NCBI GenBank assembly: GCA_018806985.1
Contig: JADANN010000389.1
Span: 682,001-746,000 of the forward strand
Direction of reading: 5' to 3'
DNA from: Angiostrongylus vasorum
Lineage: Eukaryota > Nematoda > Chromadorea > Rhabditida > Metastrongylidae
Length of the DNA stretch: 64,000 nt
The notes beneath the pieces were generated by a model. That model saw only the letters and a list, made by a program, of their open reading frames with translations, searched no databases and was not told where the DNA came from. Position numbers and translations under genes: made by a program. This document shows positions 24,245 to 35,440 of the stretch, in pieces (within the stretch, counting starts at the first letter, position 1; every line of letters begins with the position of its first letter).

Positions 24245-24637
24245 CTTACATGATACTTGAACGGCCCGTTCTCATTGGTTGTGCGAGCCACAGCATGATC
24301 ACCAATTTTTGGAGATTTGCTGGTTAAGCCATTGTGGTTCCCTGGAATCCCGAGGTCGGCCTGGCCAAAGTCTGCTCCAGGTCTTCACCACCACGGGCAG
24401 TCGCAGCCCTGTGGATCAGAGGTAGATTTGCCACATGAGTTAGATACCAGGGCGGTAGTGAATCCTGGTATTGGTTTACTCTTAGCTAGGCTTCCTGGTG
24501 GAAACGCCGGGCCACTTCTCAGCTTGGGAGACCTTGCCGGGAGGACAAATCGGACAAATCTCCCCGCTGTACATCGTAGTCCGACACTCGGGAACACCTC
24601 CCAGCTACGATAAGGTAATATACCGTTGGGAGGGTTG
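24245..24637 (-). mobile_element. SINE family 3, near full length, minus strand
   Basis: Mirror of the family-3 consensus seen at 42645-43040. The 3' end is CGGCCCGTTCTCATTGGTTG, followed by the AACCATT/GGTTAAGCC, TACCAGG and GGCCACTTCTCAGCTTGGGAG blocks. The 5' end is ACCTCCCAGCTACGATAAGG near 24600. Confidence 0.8.
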
Positions 24638-24666
24638 TCACAACTAAGATGAATAAAGCACAAATC

Positions 24667-24836
24667 ACTTGGCGTTGATCATTCCCTGAGGGATGCGCCA
24701 TACATTAGAGTTCATCAAGCATCGTCGAGTTGATTGAATGTATATCTGAACTAAACAATGATTTGGAGTGGTCTACCGGTGTATCGGATCAGTGCCGCTA
24801 TCCTCTCGTATAAGCTTTGTACCAATTTTCCGACTC
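24667..24836 (-). mobile_element. SINE family 1, head-truncated, minus strand
   Basis: Mirror of the family-1 body (GCGTTGATCATTCCCTGAGG, ATGCGCCATACATTAG, GTCTACCGGTGTATCG). It ends at ACCAATTTTCCGACTC, before the tRNA-like head. Confidence 0.75.
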
Positions 24837-25094
24837 AAAAGAGACAGAAAACTTGACGAGTTCGACGCGTAGAGTTGAAGAAGCGAGTGAACAAATGTAT
24901 TATGGTGCACCGCTAACTTACATTTTTAAAAAACACAAAAGAAGAGAACTAGCAAATCGTAAGCTTCTCAAATATGCTTTGCAAAGTGCCGAGGAGAGAA
25001 ATGTCTTTGTCAAAAATTTCGCGCATTGTCGTATTGGAAATGTTACTGAATAAGAAATGGAAGAAATACAGCAGGTATTTCTAAGGCCAACTTT

Positions 25095-25925
25095 CCACTA
25101 ACCTTGGCATTGATCACGGTTTTCTTCATTATTTCACAGAAAGTGGCCAAAATTTGGCAGCATTTCGCCTTGTTCAGAGTCTGTGAAAGTCAAGTTGATC
25201 GCAGTCTAGTCAGGCGAATACTTCCCAAACCTCAACGAAACAACCAACCTGTAGCCTAAATTTCAGTCACGTTGGAAACAAAACAGCTTCTTCACACGCT
25301 CGCGGTTTTCTACGAGTTTCCTGTTGAGGATCATACATGGAGATCGACTGCACAGAGTTCACATGGATGGGTGAAACACCTCCCTCCCATTAAAATATCA
25401 ATCTTAGATATTGCGAGGTAATGATAATGAAGTATTCTTTTCCCCCAGCTCATTTCTGGATTCCTGGAAATTAAGCGAAACGCGTCAACACGGTTTTGTA
25501 TACGGATGTTTTAGACTGTCGTGCAAGGGTGATCATTTCTATTTCAAAACCTTCTCCGTCATTCTGCATGTCCCACACATACCTAGTGGGACACTTTATT
25601 CAACTTTACAATTACCGCTTAGTTTTTCCCAACATAGTCGTCTCCACGTGTTTTACAAGGCATCTGGTACACCCTAACTGCAGTCGCCATCTCTACCACT
25701 AGAGCACATTATCCAATTTTGTGTTCTTCATATGCAGTCTAAAAAACCAATACGAACTAGTCGGCATCTTAAAGTGTTTGGTGGGATTTCGATCACTGCT
25801 ACCGCTTTCTCCAAACAGGCCCTTTTTAAACAACGTTTCATAATCGTGCTTACCTCGTTGGAGATAAAGAGGTAGGATAAATGCTACCTCATTCTCGCTG
25901 CACACAAAAGCGCTTTTTAATCGTT
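25095..25925 (-). mobile_element. Penelope-like element, decayed fragment
   Basis: It follows the order of the left part of the 35-39 kb element: terminal block with CTCTGAACAAGGCGAAAT (minus strand, ~25160), TTTCAGTCACGTTGGAAAC (~25263), the ACATGGAGATCGACTGCACAG segment and then a badly decayed GIY-YIG region (25400-25700). The linker follows (25700-25905), where the minus frame retains KHDYETLFKKGLFGESGSSDRN. No RT. Stops throughout. Confidence 0.7.
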
Positions 25926-26565
25926 CAGTTTATACGAAGCTGACCAATCGTACTCTTGAAAAATCCTCATTCTAAAACTGCAAGTTTTCTTCTGGTTCAG
26001 AAACGTCGGCATATGAGATGAGAACACCGTCGAACGGATACAGGGTAGTTCTTGATCGATTGCCAACCACGATCACCTGTTTTCATGATCGATTTCCAGT
26101 CTGATACAGTCAGCATAATCTTATCCTGTATGTGTATTTCAAAGAAATATTCTCAACACCGACTTTTACTGACACAATCGCCTCATTCAATCCAAAGGGA
26201 CCTTGCTGTTTAAAAAGGCACCAGTGGATGAGGGCAATGCATTCGTGCGATGTTTTACCCCATCTGGTTTGACTCGATGTCACTACAAAGAGACATGCTG
26301 CGAGAAATAACTGCCTTGCACAGCCTTCATTATCATTACGGCTCTGAGGACTGAGATGACTTAGAAATATTAGGCACAATGCCGCATTGGTTTTCCTCAA
26401 TGACATAAACCGAGATGAATTTGTTTCTGCCACAAGGAAATTGAACTATTCAGACAATGACTAACGATTTGAGGATAAGTACATGCATACGAAGATCTCA
26501 TTGTCAGTGCATTACCTTTGATGCAGAACTCTTCTTATCTATTATTTTACATAACCCTTCTTCAA
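25926..26565. other. No recognised feature
   Basis: No coding motif or repeat family recognised. A 107-codon minus-strand frame at 26110-26433 has no family signature. Confidence 0.35.
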
Positions 26566-26567
26566 AT

Positions 26568-26700
26568 CTGCTGTGCGGTTCCCAGCACTTGCCCTCGAGT
26601 CCTAGGAGTAGAGCTTTCTAGCGTGGGATAGAGGGAGCTAGTTGATTCCCAGGTAAGTTTATTGCCAATTTCCCAACCTCGAAGGAATAAGAGGCTCGTT
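26568..26700 (-). mobile_element. SINE family 4, partial, minus strand
   Basis: It resembles the copy at 34436-34803: TGTGCGGTTCCCAGCA, a CGAGTCCTAGGAGTAGAGC region and ATTGCCAATTTCCCAACCTC. Diverged, with internal parts missing. Confidence 0.45.
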
Positions 26701-26704
26701 CGTT

Positions 26705-26928
26705 TGCTCCTTCGCGGCAGACTCACCAAGCGTTCTGTCTCTCCCGGCTCGTTAAATTGGTGCCAGACTTGTCTGGAAGAATGGCAGCACTGACTGGACA
26801 TATTGGTGGAAGCCACTGCATAGGCTATATATGTTTTCAGTCGCTTCTATTATACTTGACGAAGTCGAATGCATGGCCCATCAATTAAGGGTTGATCAAG
26901 TCCGAACACTTCATCCTTTATCATTGTT
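26705..26928 (+). mobile_element. SINE family 1, plus strand, head-truncated
   Basis: Blocks TTGGTGCCAGACTTGTCTGG, AAGAATGGCAGCACTGACTG, GACGAAGTCGAATGCATGGC and AGGGTTGATCAAGTCCGAACAC, ending TTCATCC. It abuts the family-4 fragment directly. Confidence 0.75.
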
Positions 26929-27289
26929 TTCACCACTGGCCATTGCTGGCATAGATCTAGCTGTGTGCCACTTATACCCTGGTAATAATTCTACACTACA
27001 CGGCGTCTTGTCAACTAACCTCTTATTCCTAATAACTAATATGAGCGCTAGTAGAAGTTTACGCAACGAAGCGTTTGTGTTTTAATACCTTCGTATGATT
27101 TACCGATATCGAATATAAGGCTTCCTTAGCTGAAAGAGGGTACTGAAGATTTGATGTAGGCAAACGGTGTACCCAAACTGAGCGAAGGTGTCCACGCCTA
27201 CATATGCTAGTTTATGTCGACTGAAACTTGGTTGAATCAGTAGGAACTCGATCGTAAGGAGATTTCCACAGATATGACCGTGATGGTGA

Positions 27290-27662
27290 CCTGTATAACA
27301 CGCGAGCCCCCCGGAAAAAGTAGTCGTGATTTGATCTGGCCTGAGGTTTCGCAAATACCTCAGTATCACTGTGGGTGTATTTCATATCATACTGCGACTT
27401 GAAGATGTAATGGGCAGTACATAAAAGTTACACATTGTGATTTCGATTACAACCTCAGCTGAAATGGGTTGAATGCCGATTTGTGCTCCTCAGACAATCC
27501 CGCAGACTGGTGATTGCTGATGGCAGCGTCAGGTGGAAAACTGTCTGAGAGAAAGACAAAGCAAAGGCTTCAGTGGTGCAGTGTGTAATACCGCAAAGGA
27601 TTGTCGTGCTTCGATCTGACCGGAGGTCCAAATTTCGCAGATATCTCAGCATCATTATAGCA
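27290..27662 (+). repeat. Family-2 repeat, tandem or compound copy
   Basis: Two partial units of family 2. 27300-27380 ends in ATTTGATCTGGCCTGAGGTTTCGCAAATACCTCAG. 27480-27660 contains GACTGGTGATTGCTGATGGC, a box A-like GTGGTGCAGTGTGTAATACC and a box B-like GCTTCGATCTGACC. It ends in GCAGATATCTCAGCATCATT. Confidence 0.7.
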
Positions 27663-27717
27663 AAAAACATACTTGCTTATTACCTCTCATCCTTCACACC
27701 CAAAAGTTAGCACTTAT

Positions 27718-28480
27718 GAGCAACATGTTTCGCACAGCCGCCAGTGGATGTATAGGAAGAGTGCAGAAGGAAGAGTTCCTGAAATTGGCGTAGAAAATAG
27801 GCAATTGGAATGGCTTCGAAGCTGTAGCTCCTCGAGAGAGTAGTAAAAGCAAAACCACATTCCCAAACGACAGGTTTGGCGAAAAAAGATCACATCTATC
27901 GTGCTCTTTATTTCCGACAGAATATGTCCAGCTATAGGATGTTGTTTAGAAAGGGCCTGTAGAGCGAAATCGATAATAATGGCTGAAACACCATTGAGTA
28001 AGTATTCTCACACGCCAGCTAGTTCGTAACCATCTGTTTGGCCGTCTACGCACAGCGCAAAAGTGCATAGTTTCCCCTAACGACAGAGACGGCGATTGCA
28101 TGAGTTCGGGTACAGTTCATCTGAACTCTTGTAAAGTGTGCGGAAATGAATACGCTGGCGAGACGTGTAGACCACTATTTGTCCATAAAAAATGGCACTT
28201 AGCTAAGAACATTAAATTCAAACAGAACACTCCAGTGGATAGGCGCTGGGCACGATTTCATAACAGAAAAGATTTTGAAGAAGAAGTGATCATCCTGGTG
28301 CAACAGTCGAGAACACCAGCGTATAAAAACTTCCGAAGAATTTTAGATAAATTTCACGAAACCAAAAATGAAATGCAGGAAAGGATGATTTGTTCCAGAT
28401 CGCACGCAATATCTCAGATTGATAGTTTCGTGGGAGAGAGTCGCATTATCCATCCATGTGACTCTGCTCAGTTGATCTCC
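27718..28480 (+). mobile_element. Penelope-like element, RT-less fragment on plus
   Basis: The linker comes first (GCAACATGTTTCGCACAGCC, then AGGAAGAGTTCCTGAAATTGG). The GIY-YIG endonuclease follows from 28100: MSSGTVHLNSCKVCGNEYAG, then ETCRPLFV and an AYKNFRRILDKF stretch. It is clearly the same protein as the copies at 22.4 and 35.7 kb. It ends near 28480, where a family-1 SINE in the opposite strand begins. The 246-codon open frame that runs on to 28840 therefore fuses Penelope and SINE sequence by chance. Confidence 0.8.
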
Positions 28481-28506
28481 ACATGGAATAGAACGATGAA
28501 GGATAG

Positions 28507-28785
28507 TGCTCTCGGCGTTGATCAATCCCTGAGGTATGCGCCATGCACTCGACTTCACCAAGCATCGTTAGAGCTGACTAGATGCATATTCGACCTATAC
28601 AAAGACTTGCGGTGGCCTGCCGATATGTCAGTTCAGCTCTGCTATCCTTTCAAACAAGTCTGGTGGCAATTTGCCGACCCCAGAGAGGTGGGAAATTTGG
28701 TGAACCTGCGACGCGGGACCGATCCCATGTGTGTTGCAGGCATATTTAACCACTGCGCCACATGCGTCCAACGTGTGCTAATCAG
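28507..28785 (-). mobile_element. SINE family 1, complete, minus strand
   Basis: Mirror of the family consensus from CTCGGCGTTGATCAATCCC (28510) through CACCAAGCATCG, CGGTGGCCTGCCGATATG and GCGGGACCGATCCCATG (box B). It ends with CCACTGCGCCACATGCGTCC (box A and head end). Confidence 0.85.
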
Positions 28786-30964
28786 TGGGAAACTCACACG
28801 AAATGGTGAGTGTGTGAAGTTTTTTTTGCAATGCAGTTAAAATCTAGGTATTGCCGCTCTTATGTTTATTTTATGGAGTTACTTGGCTGACCCACGGATC
28901 TTCCTAGTAGAGGGATCTCATTCCGGCTAGGCACGAAGCAACGTGGCGCGTCCTCAGATGGATCATAGGGGATTAATACAAAAGTCTGCAATCTAGTAAC
29001 AGTGAAGTATATGGGAAATGGCTAGGAGTCTCCTCCAACAAATAAGTTCTCCGTCTACTGTGGGCTGACAAACCAACCGTGACTCTGACCTAACCAGTCT
29101 AACCACCTCCCACGTTCAAAGCTCAGCAAACTACACGTGAGTATCAAACAGCCAAACACAGTAACATAAACGGGCCTCATTCCCCTGACTACAAAGGACC
29201 CCGATTTGGAAAGAACGAGTACGAAGAGGCTGCTAAAATCTCAGGAGGATTCTAAGCTGCCTAAATCGCGAAGGAGTACGGTGACGATTTGGGCCTGCTA
29301 TGCACTCACACTTGAATCTGCGCCCTTGATGGAGGACTTGATCATTCAGGCAAGAAGGATAAGGGAAGATGTCATCGGACCATATGATACGAGAAGAGGC
29401 TACCCATTCAACGGCGTCTATGACACCGGAAAAGCACTTTTCCTCGGAAAATGCGACAATAGAAGAGTCAGCGGCGTTGGCGTTCTCGTCAACACGAGTT
29501 TGTCCATGAACATCGATTCATTCGAATAACTAACAACCCGAATCGGTCTGTTACGATTAAAGAGATGTGGATCAATACAGGCTTTGACAGTCTTCATCGT
29601 TTACGTGCCAACAGCAAACTATGACGAAGAAGAAATCGAAGCGTTCTAAATGGGCTTTGGAGAAGTTCTACAAAGAAGACCATATCTTCTTTAATATCAT
29701 TATTGGAGATCTTGGCGTTAACAGTGGACGCATAAGAACGTGTGAAGAACGCCATATTGGGACCGACGGATTGGAATGGCACGACCAGGGTCAGCAGCTT
29801 TCTGAGTATATTATGACGAGTAAGACCATTAATGGTAACTTGCAATTCCAAAAGCTCCACCGTCAACGCTGGACGTAGGAGTCTCCCAATGGAGAGTACC
29901 ATAACGAGATAGACCACGCCACAGTAAATTGAAAGATTTGCCTAATTGATGTCGCTGTTGTCCAAAAATTCTACACGGGTTCAGACCACCGTCCCTTACG
30001 TGCAAGAGTTCATTTCTCGGGAAAGGAGAAAATGCCGCCAAATTCAAGAAAACGAAACCACAAAATCACCATAAAGTGGTGTTTATTTAGTTCATTAGTC
30101 GGCTGTTAGGGAAGATGCCGTTCTTGATAACATCAACAAGGAACATGATTGGCTCATTTAACATCTTCACGTTAGCGCTATGAAAGCTGACAGTTCGAAA
30201 GTCACCAAGAGACGTTTGTCTCTAGAAACACTCGAGCTAATACGCCAGCGTGGAATCGCACGAGCTGCAGGCGACCGCGAACTAACGTCCGAACTTGCAA
30301 AACAATGCAGAAAGGTGGTAAAGGAAGATCTTAGAGAGATAGACCAGCAGTAATACTCGTAGCTGTAGAGGCTGGGGAAAGCATTCGCAAAGCCCACCAA
30401 TGCTTCCCCAGTTATAAAACCAAGACAATTGTACTCCGATGCCCAGATGGAACAGTCACAGCGTCCAGAAAGGCAATGGAGAAAATCATTCACGAATACT
30501 ACTCAGATCTCTTCGATAGCCACGTCCACCTTCCGTCATATGGAGTAAAGGAGGATGGATATGTTGTACCAACAGTTCTCCTTCCCAAATCCGACATGCT
30601 ATTTCGTCGGTGAAAAATCGAACAGCACCAGGTCCGGACAGGACAAGACCAAACACCTGAAGAACCTTCGGCCAGTCCTCGTAAACACATTGGCTCGGCT
30701 CTTCACACGTTACCTGTCCGAATGCAAAGTCCCTACTTAATGGAAGATCAGCAAGACCGCGTTATTGTTCAAGAAGGGTGACCTACACGATATCGGCAAC
30801 TATCGCCCAATCTGCTTGCTGTCTGTCGTCTACAAACTTTTCACTCGAGTCATCCTAAACAGGATTGGCAGAGCACTAGACGAAGGACAGCCATGTGAGC
30901 AAGCAGGGTTTCGAAAAGGATTTAGTACGATGGACCACATCCACACGATAACAAGACTCATTGA

Positions 30965-31419
30965 CGTTTGTTTATATTGTTGAGCTTACACGAGGTTAAT
31001 ACGAGGTCTTTATTCGGCTAACGTCTCGACGTCTTCGTATTCATCAGAGCCGACGACCCTTGTCGATAGTCCACAGTTGTTCCTCTTCTCGATGTGGCGT
31101 CTTCGTCTCGCATCGAATCGGATCTTCCTCTCAGTTGAGCATCTCGAATTAGCCGCACACACCAGCGACGCTCTTTTATAGGGGGGCGGTTATTACTGAT
31201 ACGATTATCAGTTGATGATAATTTGTTTTTCGACTGATAATTCACCCCTGCACCAGTCGATATTTTGTCAGCTAGCACATGGCGAATAGCAAAACAATAA
31301 GTTTGAAACCGACCGTCATTTAACCTCGGTGCTATAAAAATCAACATTCGTTTATATTGTTGAGCTTACACGAGGTTGATACGAGATCTTTGTTCGGCTA
31401 ACGTTTCGACGTCGTTGAA
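30965..31419 (-). mobile_element. 455-bp insertion with ~65-bp direct terminal repeats (Penelope-end-like, non-coding)
   Basis: It splits copy B inside RT codons. Direct repeats lie at 30966-31033 and 31349-31413 (GTTTATATTGTTGAGCTTAC ... CGACGTC). Flanking copies ACTCATTGA (30956-30964) and ACTCACTGA (31420-31428) look like a target-site duplication. On the minus strand a TATA-like TATAAAAG lies at 31173-31180. The downstream terminal repeat carries CTCTGATGA, CGAGACGTTAGCC and AATAAA (31009-31014). The upstream copy has GTCGAAACGTTAGCC with AACAAA instead. There is no convincing protein; the 109-codon minus frame shows no motif. See findings for its likeness to Penelope ends. Confidence 0.75.
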
Positions 31420-31495
31420 ACTCACTGAAGTGTCTCGAGTGTGCAAGGGATCGGTCTGTCTCACTTTCATCGACTTAAAGAAAGCTTTTGACTCA

Positions 31496-31885
31496 ATGTT
31501 AACCTTTTTATTTTCCGCCCATTATAATTTTTCACGGCAGGGTATGACGTGAATTACAACCACGGCGATGCTGAGATATTCGCAAAACATGGACCCCGGG
31601 CCAGATCCAACCACGATTTCTCGTTCCGGGGGCTTGCGCATTGTACACTGCGCCAAAATAAAAAGGTTACCATTGCCATTTCTACTACAGCATCAGCATA
31701 ACTGGGTTCAATGCCGCCTTGTGCGCCCCAGATCGATCCCGCTGACGGGTGATTGCTGATGGCAGCCTTAGGTAGAAAACTAGCTGAGAGAAACGCAGAG
31801 CAAGGATCACCGTAGCGCTGTGTTTAATGCGCGAGCCCACCGAAAAAGAAAATCGTGGTTCGATCTGGTCCGGAGTCCAAGTTTT
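31496..31885. mobile_element. 390-bp family-2 foldback insertion with 12-bp target duplication
   Basis: Flanked by perfect direct copies GCTTTTGACTCA at 31484-31495 and 31886-31897, which lie within the RT codons for KAFDS of the host LINE. The ends are inverted: GCAAAACATGGACCCCGGGC near 31575 mirrors GTCCGGAGTCCAAGTTTTGC near 31866-31885. The interior has tRNA-like boxes (GTGGTTCGATCTGG near 31853) and the TGACGGGTGATTGCTGATGG block of family 2. Confidence 0.85.
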
Positions 31886-32894
31886 GCTTTTGACTCAGTT
31901 GAAACGGAAGCAGTCATGGAAGCCCCTGGAAGCCCTAGACAGTCAGGGAGTCCCTATTCAGTATATAAAGGTTCTTCGTGAGCTGAATAAAATTTCCACA
32001 GCCAAGACAACACCATTCTACAAAGTTATTAACATCGACGTCAAAAGAGGGGCTAGCTAAGGCGATCCCCTCTCGCCGAAATACTTTGCCGGTATCCTCG
32101 AGAACGTTAGGACGAATATTTCTGACTTTGGCAACACTTGCAGAAAGAATGGTTTTCGACTAAATCTCACAAAAACGATGTTCATGAGGAAAGAATTGCT
32201 TGCGTATTTCGCCAATCGCGCTGAACGGAGTGAATAGCTCCGAATGCTCCAGTCACGTCTACCTAGGTCACAAAATTAACATGATGAACAACTTAACTCC
32301 AGAGCTGAGCAGAAAGAATCTAGTGGCTTGGGGAACTTTCAAGAGCATCGACGATGTACTGAGGCGAACAAAGAACATCCGACTCCGTACCTACCTCTTC
32401 GACTTCACGAGTCTTCCTGCCTTAACATATGCGTCAAGAACGTGGTCATTACGTAAGCAGGGTGGAGAACCAGTTTGCGTTCTAGAACGCGTAGTCGAAA
32501 AAGATGCTGCTAGGATTAACCAATATCACTCAAGTGGAGGAAGGGATATGAAGCTCAGATCTACGTTAATGATCAGAAATCAAAGGCGATGTTCTACACG
32601 CCAGACTATCCATGTTGGAACAGACACGTAATGCGTATGAACGACAACCGATGGTAAAGAGCAGTTAGTGACTGATTTTCTCGGGATGTCAAATGTACTG
32701 CAGGAAGACTACCGACACGATGGTCAAAGTTCTTCACGAAAACCCTATAGGAAAGATATAATGCCCAACGAGTCCCTAGAGTGAGCAGAACCCACTGGGC
32801 TACTCTTTTAACGCGACAGAGAGAAATGGAAGATTTACTGGCTCCCCACTCGAGCCTCCCGCCGATCAACGGAACCGAAAGTGACATAGGTGGT

Positions 32895-33620
32895 ATGCCA
32901 AGAGTCTTCTGAATATCTCAATTATTGTACCTTAAAACACGAAAGAACCAAACGCTTCAACACGATTGCTAGCGGGCTATTAAATCTTGGATTACACAGG
33001 TCAGCGCTGCATGTTGACATGGCTTTTGAAGACCACTAATGCTGTGAAATATTATAAGAACTTTCATTAAGTAAACCAAAAGCAAGAAGACAAAACATAA
33101 CTACGACGGTGAAGGATTGAAAAATTTGCATTGCACGTCCGAAGCAAAGACAATGAATGTCTACCAGAATCAAACTAACTTTTTTCATAGAAGATCTTTT
33201 ATTCTGCAAAAATGAGAGACTGCCGTTGAACCTGTCAGCCATTTGAAAGATGAATAACAGTTGTTAACAACTAAGAGACTTTATCGCTGATCGTTTTGAA
33301 CGAAGAGCCATAGCCATAATGATCCCGACAGCTGTACGACAGGTTGTCGTCAAGGCGATAGACCATCGAACGCTGAAATCCGACGAACACCGGCCTTGTA
33401 TGGAAGGATGTCGCCAAGAGATGGCACTTAACTAGACCCCACGCGGCTCCCAAGAACACGGCTCTGCCGGAAATCCGAACGAATGCGTGGTACACTAGAT
33501 TCGCATCAAAACGATGCGTCTCTGAAGGTAATGGCACCAGTGCAACGCCAACTGGATGGAACCGATGTGGTTCTAAAGATGATGGCATTACCGAAACAGT
33601 TAAAGAAACAGATAAAGGAT
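32895..33620. other. No recognised feature
   Basis: Spacer between the LINE and a SINE. Open frames here carry no recognisable motif. Confidence 0.35.
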
Positions 33621-33624
33621 AAAA

Positions 33625-33968
33625 GGATAAAACTCTCGGCGTTGATCAATCTCTGAGGGATGCAGCATGCATTCCACTTCATTAAGTATTGCTGGAGGTG
33701 ATTGAATGCATATCTGGCCTTTACAATGACTCGCGGTGGCTTACTGATGTACCAAGCCAGTCCTACTATCCTCCCAGACAAGTCTTGTACTAATTTGCCG
33801 ACCCCCGGAGGGATGCCGGGGGGCTAACGCATTCACCACCGCACCATGAGGGTCTTTTTCGTCTCGCCTGTCTCTCATCTAGTTCTAGGAATTGGTGGGC
33901 GTGGGGCGGGGAGATGGATCCCATGTGCATGTCAAGGCGCCTCCGACCACTGCGCCACACGCACCACA
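33625..33968 (-). mobile_element. SINE family 1 with an embedded family-2 piece
   Basis: Family 1 on the minus strand runs from CTCTCGGCGTTGATCAATC (33632) to TGCCGACCCCCGGAGGGATG (~33815) and resumes at GGTGGGCGTGGGGCGGGG, ending ACTGCGCCACACGCACC. Between them, ~33820-33888 (GGGGCTAACGCATTCACCACCGC ... CTCATCTAGTTCTAG) is family-2 sequence. The result is a chimera of the two repeat families. Confidence 0.8.
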
Positions 33969-34435
33969 TTGCTTCGCTGAATGCCAACAATGAAAATACC
34001 GAAACAGTATAAAGAACAAAATATATGACAAACTCTTGTTTTGCCATTTAGAAAACCAATGTTTTTTTTAAATCATACTGAAGTCGACTACAGAAGTGCA
34101 GTTTAGCTTCGCTGAATGTCAGCAGTGAAATATGAGGGGAAATATAAAATACAAATATAGGCCTGAGTTTTACGGAGGTCTAGCATCGGTCCCGTCTGGA
34201 ACATCCGTCCTTACATTGTGGTGGCATATAGTGACCGATAGGAACTGTCTACAATACATATGTGCAGATAAGTACCATAGTTCCGAGTTCCAACTTAAAG
34301 TGATCGTATGTCAACGCATTTTGAGCCCTGCTAACTGAGATATGATCCACTGAAATGAATAGATCTCTTCATGATTTCCAGTAGCCTGCATTGATGAAAT
34401 TTTGTTCTTCTTTTTATTTATTTTTTTATTGCATT

Positions 34436-34803
34436 TAATTTCATTTTGACCCGCCTTCACGTCTACTGTGCGGATCCCAGCATTGGTCACATTCAATTGG
34501 TTTCCTCGCATCCACTGTCTACGAAGATCTTCCAACTTTACGGCTGGCTTCGGCTGTTGCTTGAGGATTTTCATTTCATCTTGAATGTTTTAGAATGCTG
34601 GTCGAGCAATTCTCCCTAAGTCCTGAGATAGCCGGGTTGGAGGCGTTCCCAATTGAACTGCAGAGAGTGGTCTTTTTCCCAGACAAGTCCGGTACCAATT
34701 TCCCGACCCTTTAGGTAGAAGAGATTTGCTTGACCCGGAGAGGAATCGAGCTAGTACCATGTTCGCGATGACGGGCACCACTACCACTGTGCCATCAGTC
34801 CAC
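34436..34803 (-). mobile_element. SINE family 4, full length, minus strand
   Basis: On the minus strand the head reads GGACTGATGGCACAGTGGTAG (box A) and TAGCTCGATTCCTCTCC (box B). The body follows (GGGTCGGGAAATTGGTACCGG, ACTTGTCTGGGAAAAAGACC). The tail contains AGACGTGAAGGCGGGTCAAA and ends A-rich (AATAAAAAAATAAA). It matches the plus-strand copy at 52720-53105. Confidence 0.85.
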
Positions 34804-35165
34804 TATTTCGTTCTTCTACAACCCTTAAGTCGTTTTCTTTTCGTCTTTTTCATCGATTCTCACTACTTGTTGCTGATAGTGACAGATGCTAACTTCATTT
34901 TTTAAAACGTTCCAATTCCCTAGTTATTAAGTTGTTCTGAATGTTAGTTAAGAAGAAAAGTTGGAATGAATAGGGTCCTTCAATGAGTTACGTATACCCA
35001 TATAACGATAGCGCAAAGCTTCTTCTATAAGTTTGCCGAGTCCTCGACCCCCAGCTGTGGGAAATTACGATTATCGAAAAACCAAATCATCAAGACGGTG
35101 TGACCGCTTTTTATTTACAGCCTATTCATTTTTTTCATTGCATGATGTGATGTGAGATACAATTA
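34804..35165. other. No recognised feature
   Basis: AT-rich spacer with no gene or repeat signature. Confidence 0.4.
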
Positions 35166-35169
35166 CAAC

Positions 35170-35420
35170 GATGCTGAGATAACTTCAATGATGCTGAGAT
35201 ATTGCAGGTGTCTGCGGTGGGGGAACGAACGCGCTGTTGTCCTTTCCGGGGAGTAACACGTTCACCACCACACCATGCTAGTTCTTCGCTTCGCCTCTCT
35301 CTCAGCTAGTTCTATCGGTCTTTTGCCATCAGCAATCACCCGTCAGCGGGATTGATCCGGGAGCTCAAATCGGCAACGAACACAGTTAAGCTGAGGCCGC
35401 AGTTATAACCACAATTTCAA
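35170..35420 (-). repeat. Family-2 repeat, minus strand
   Basis: Blocks TGATGCTGAGATATTGCAGG, GTGTCTGCGGTGGGGGAACG, TTCACCACCACACCATGC, CAGCTAGTTCTATCGGTC and TCAGCAATCACCCGTCAGCG, then GGCAACGAACACAGTTAAGC. It is cut at its right end by the Penelope-like element starting at 35441. Confidence 0.75.
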
Positions 35421-35440
35421 CTTATTATTTACTTTCTAGT

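Larger units (their letters stand above)
28900..32894 (+). mobile_element. RTE-type LINE, copy B, with two nested insertions
   Basis: The 5' leader (GTGGCGCGTCC at ~28950) matches copy C. The endonuclease follows: DLIIQARRIREDVIG and GVYDTGKALFLG to 29520, then IFVVYVPTANYDEEEIEA and the [21 protein letters not shown] block near 29870-29920. The linker with [18 protein letters not shown] comes next. The RT N-part (30765-30960) reads KKGDLHDIGNYRPICLLSVVYK and EQAGFRKGFSTMDHI. After the first insertion RT resumes (CLTFIDLKKAFDS) and after the second it continues to 32060 (KRG.S.GDPLSPKYFA). A deletion removes the RT active-site block. The 3' end (VMRMNDNRW) is at 32620-32890. Stops and deletions make it dead. 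Confidence 0.85.

Noticed and set aside
28100..28840. 246-codon open frame as a novel gene
   Set aside because: Its first ~125 codons are Penelope endonuclease and the rest is a SINE on the opposite strand; the frame stays open by chance.
31018..31347. 109-codon minus-strand frame in the 455-bp insertion as a protein of that element
   Set aside because: It overlaps the TATA-like region and a terminal repeat, has no motif, and the unit is better seen as non-coding.
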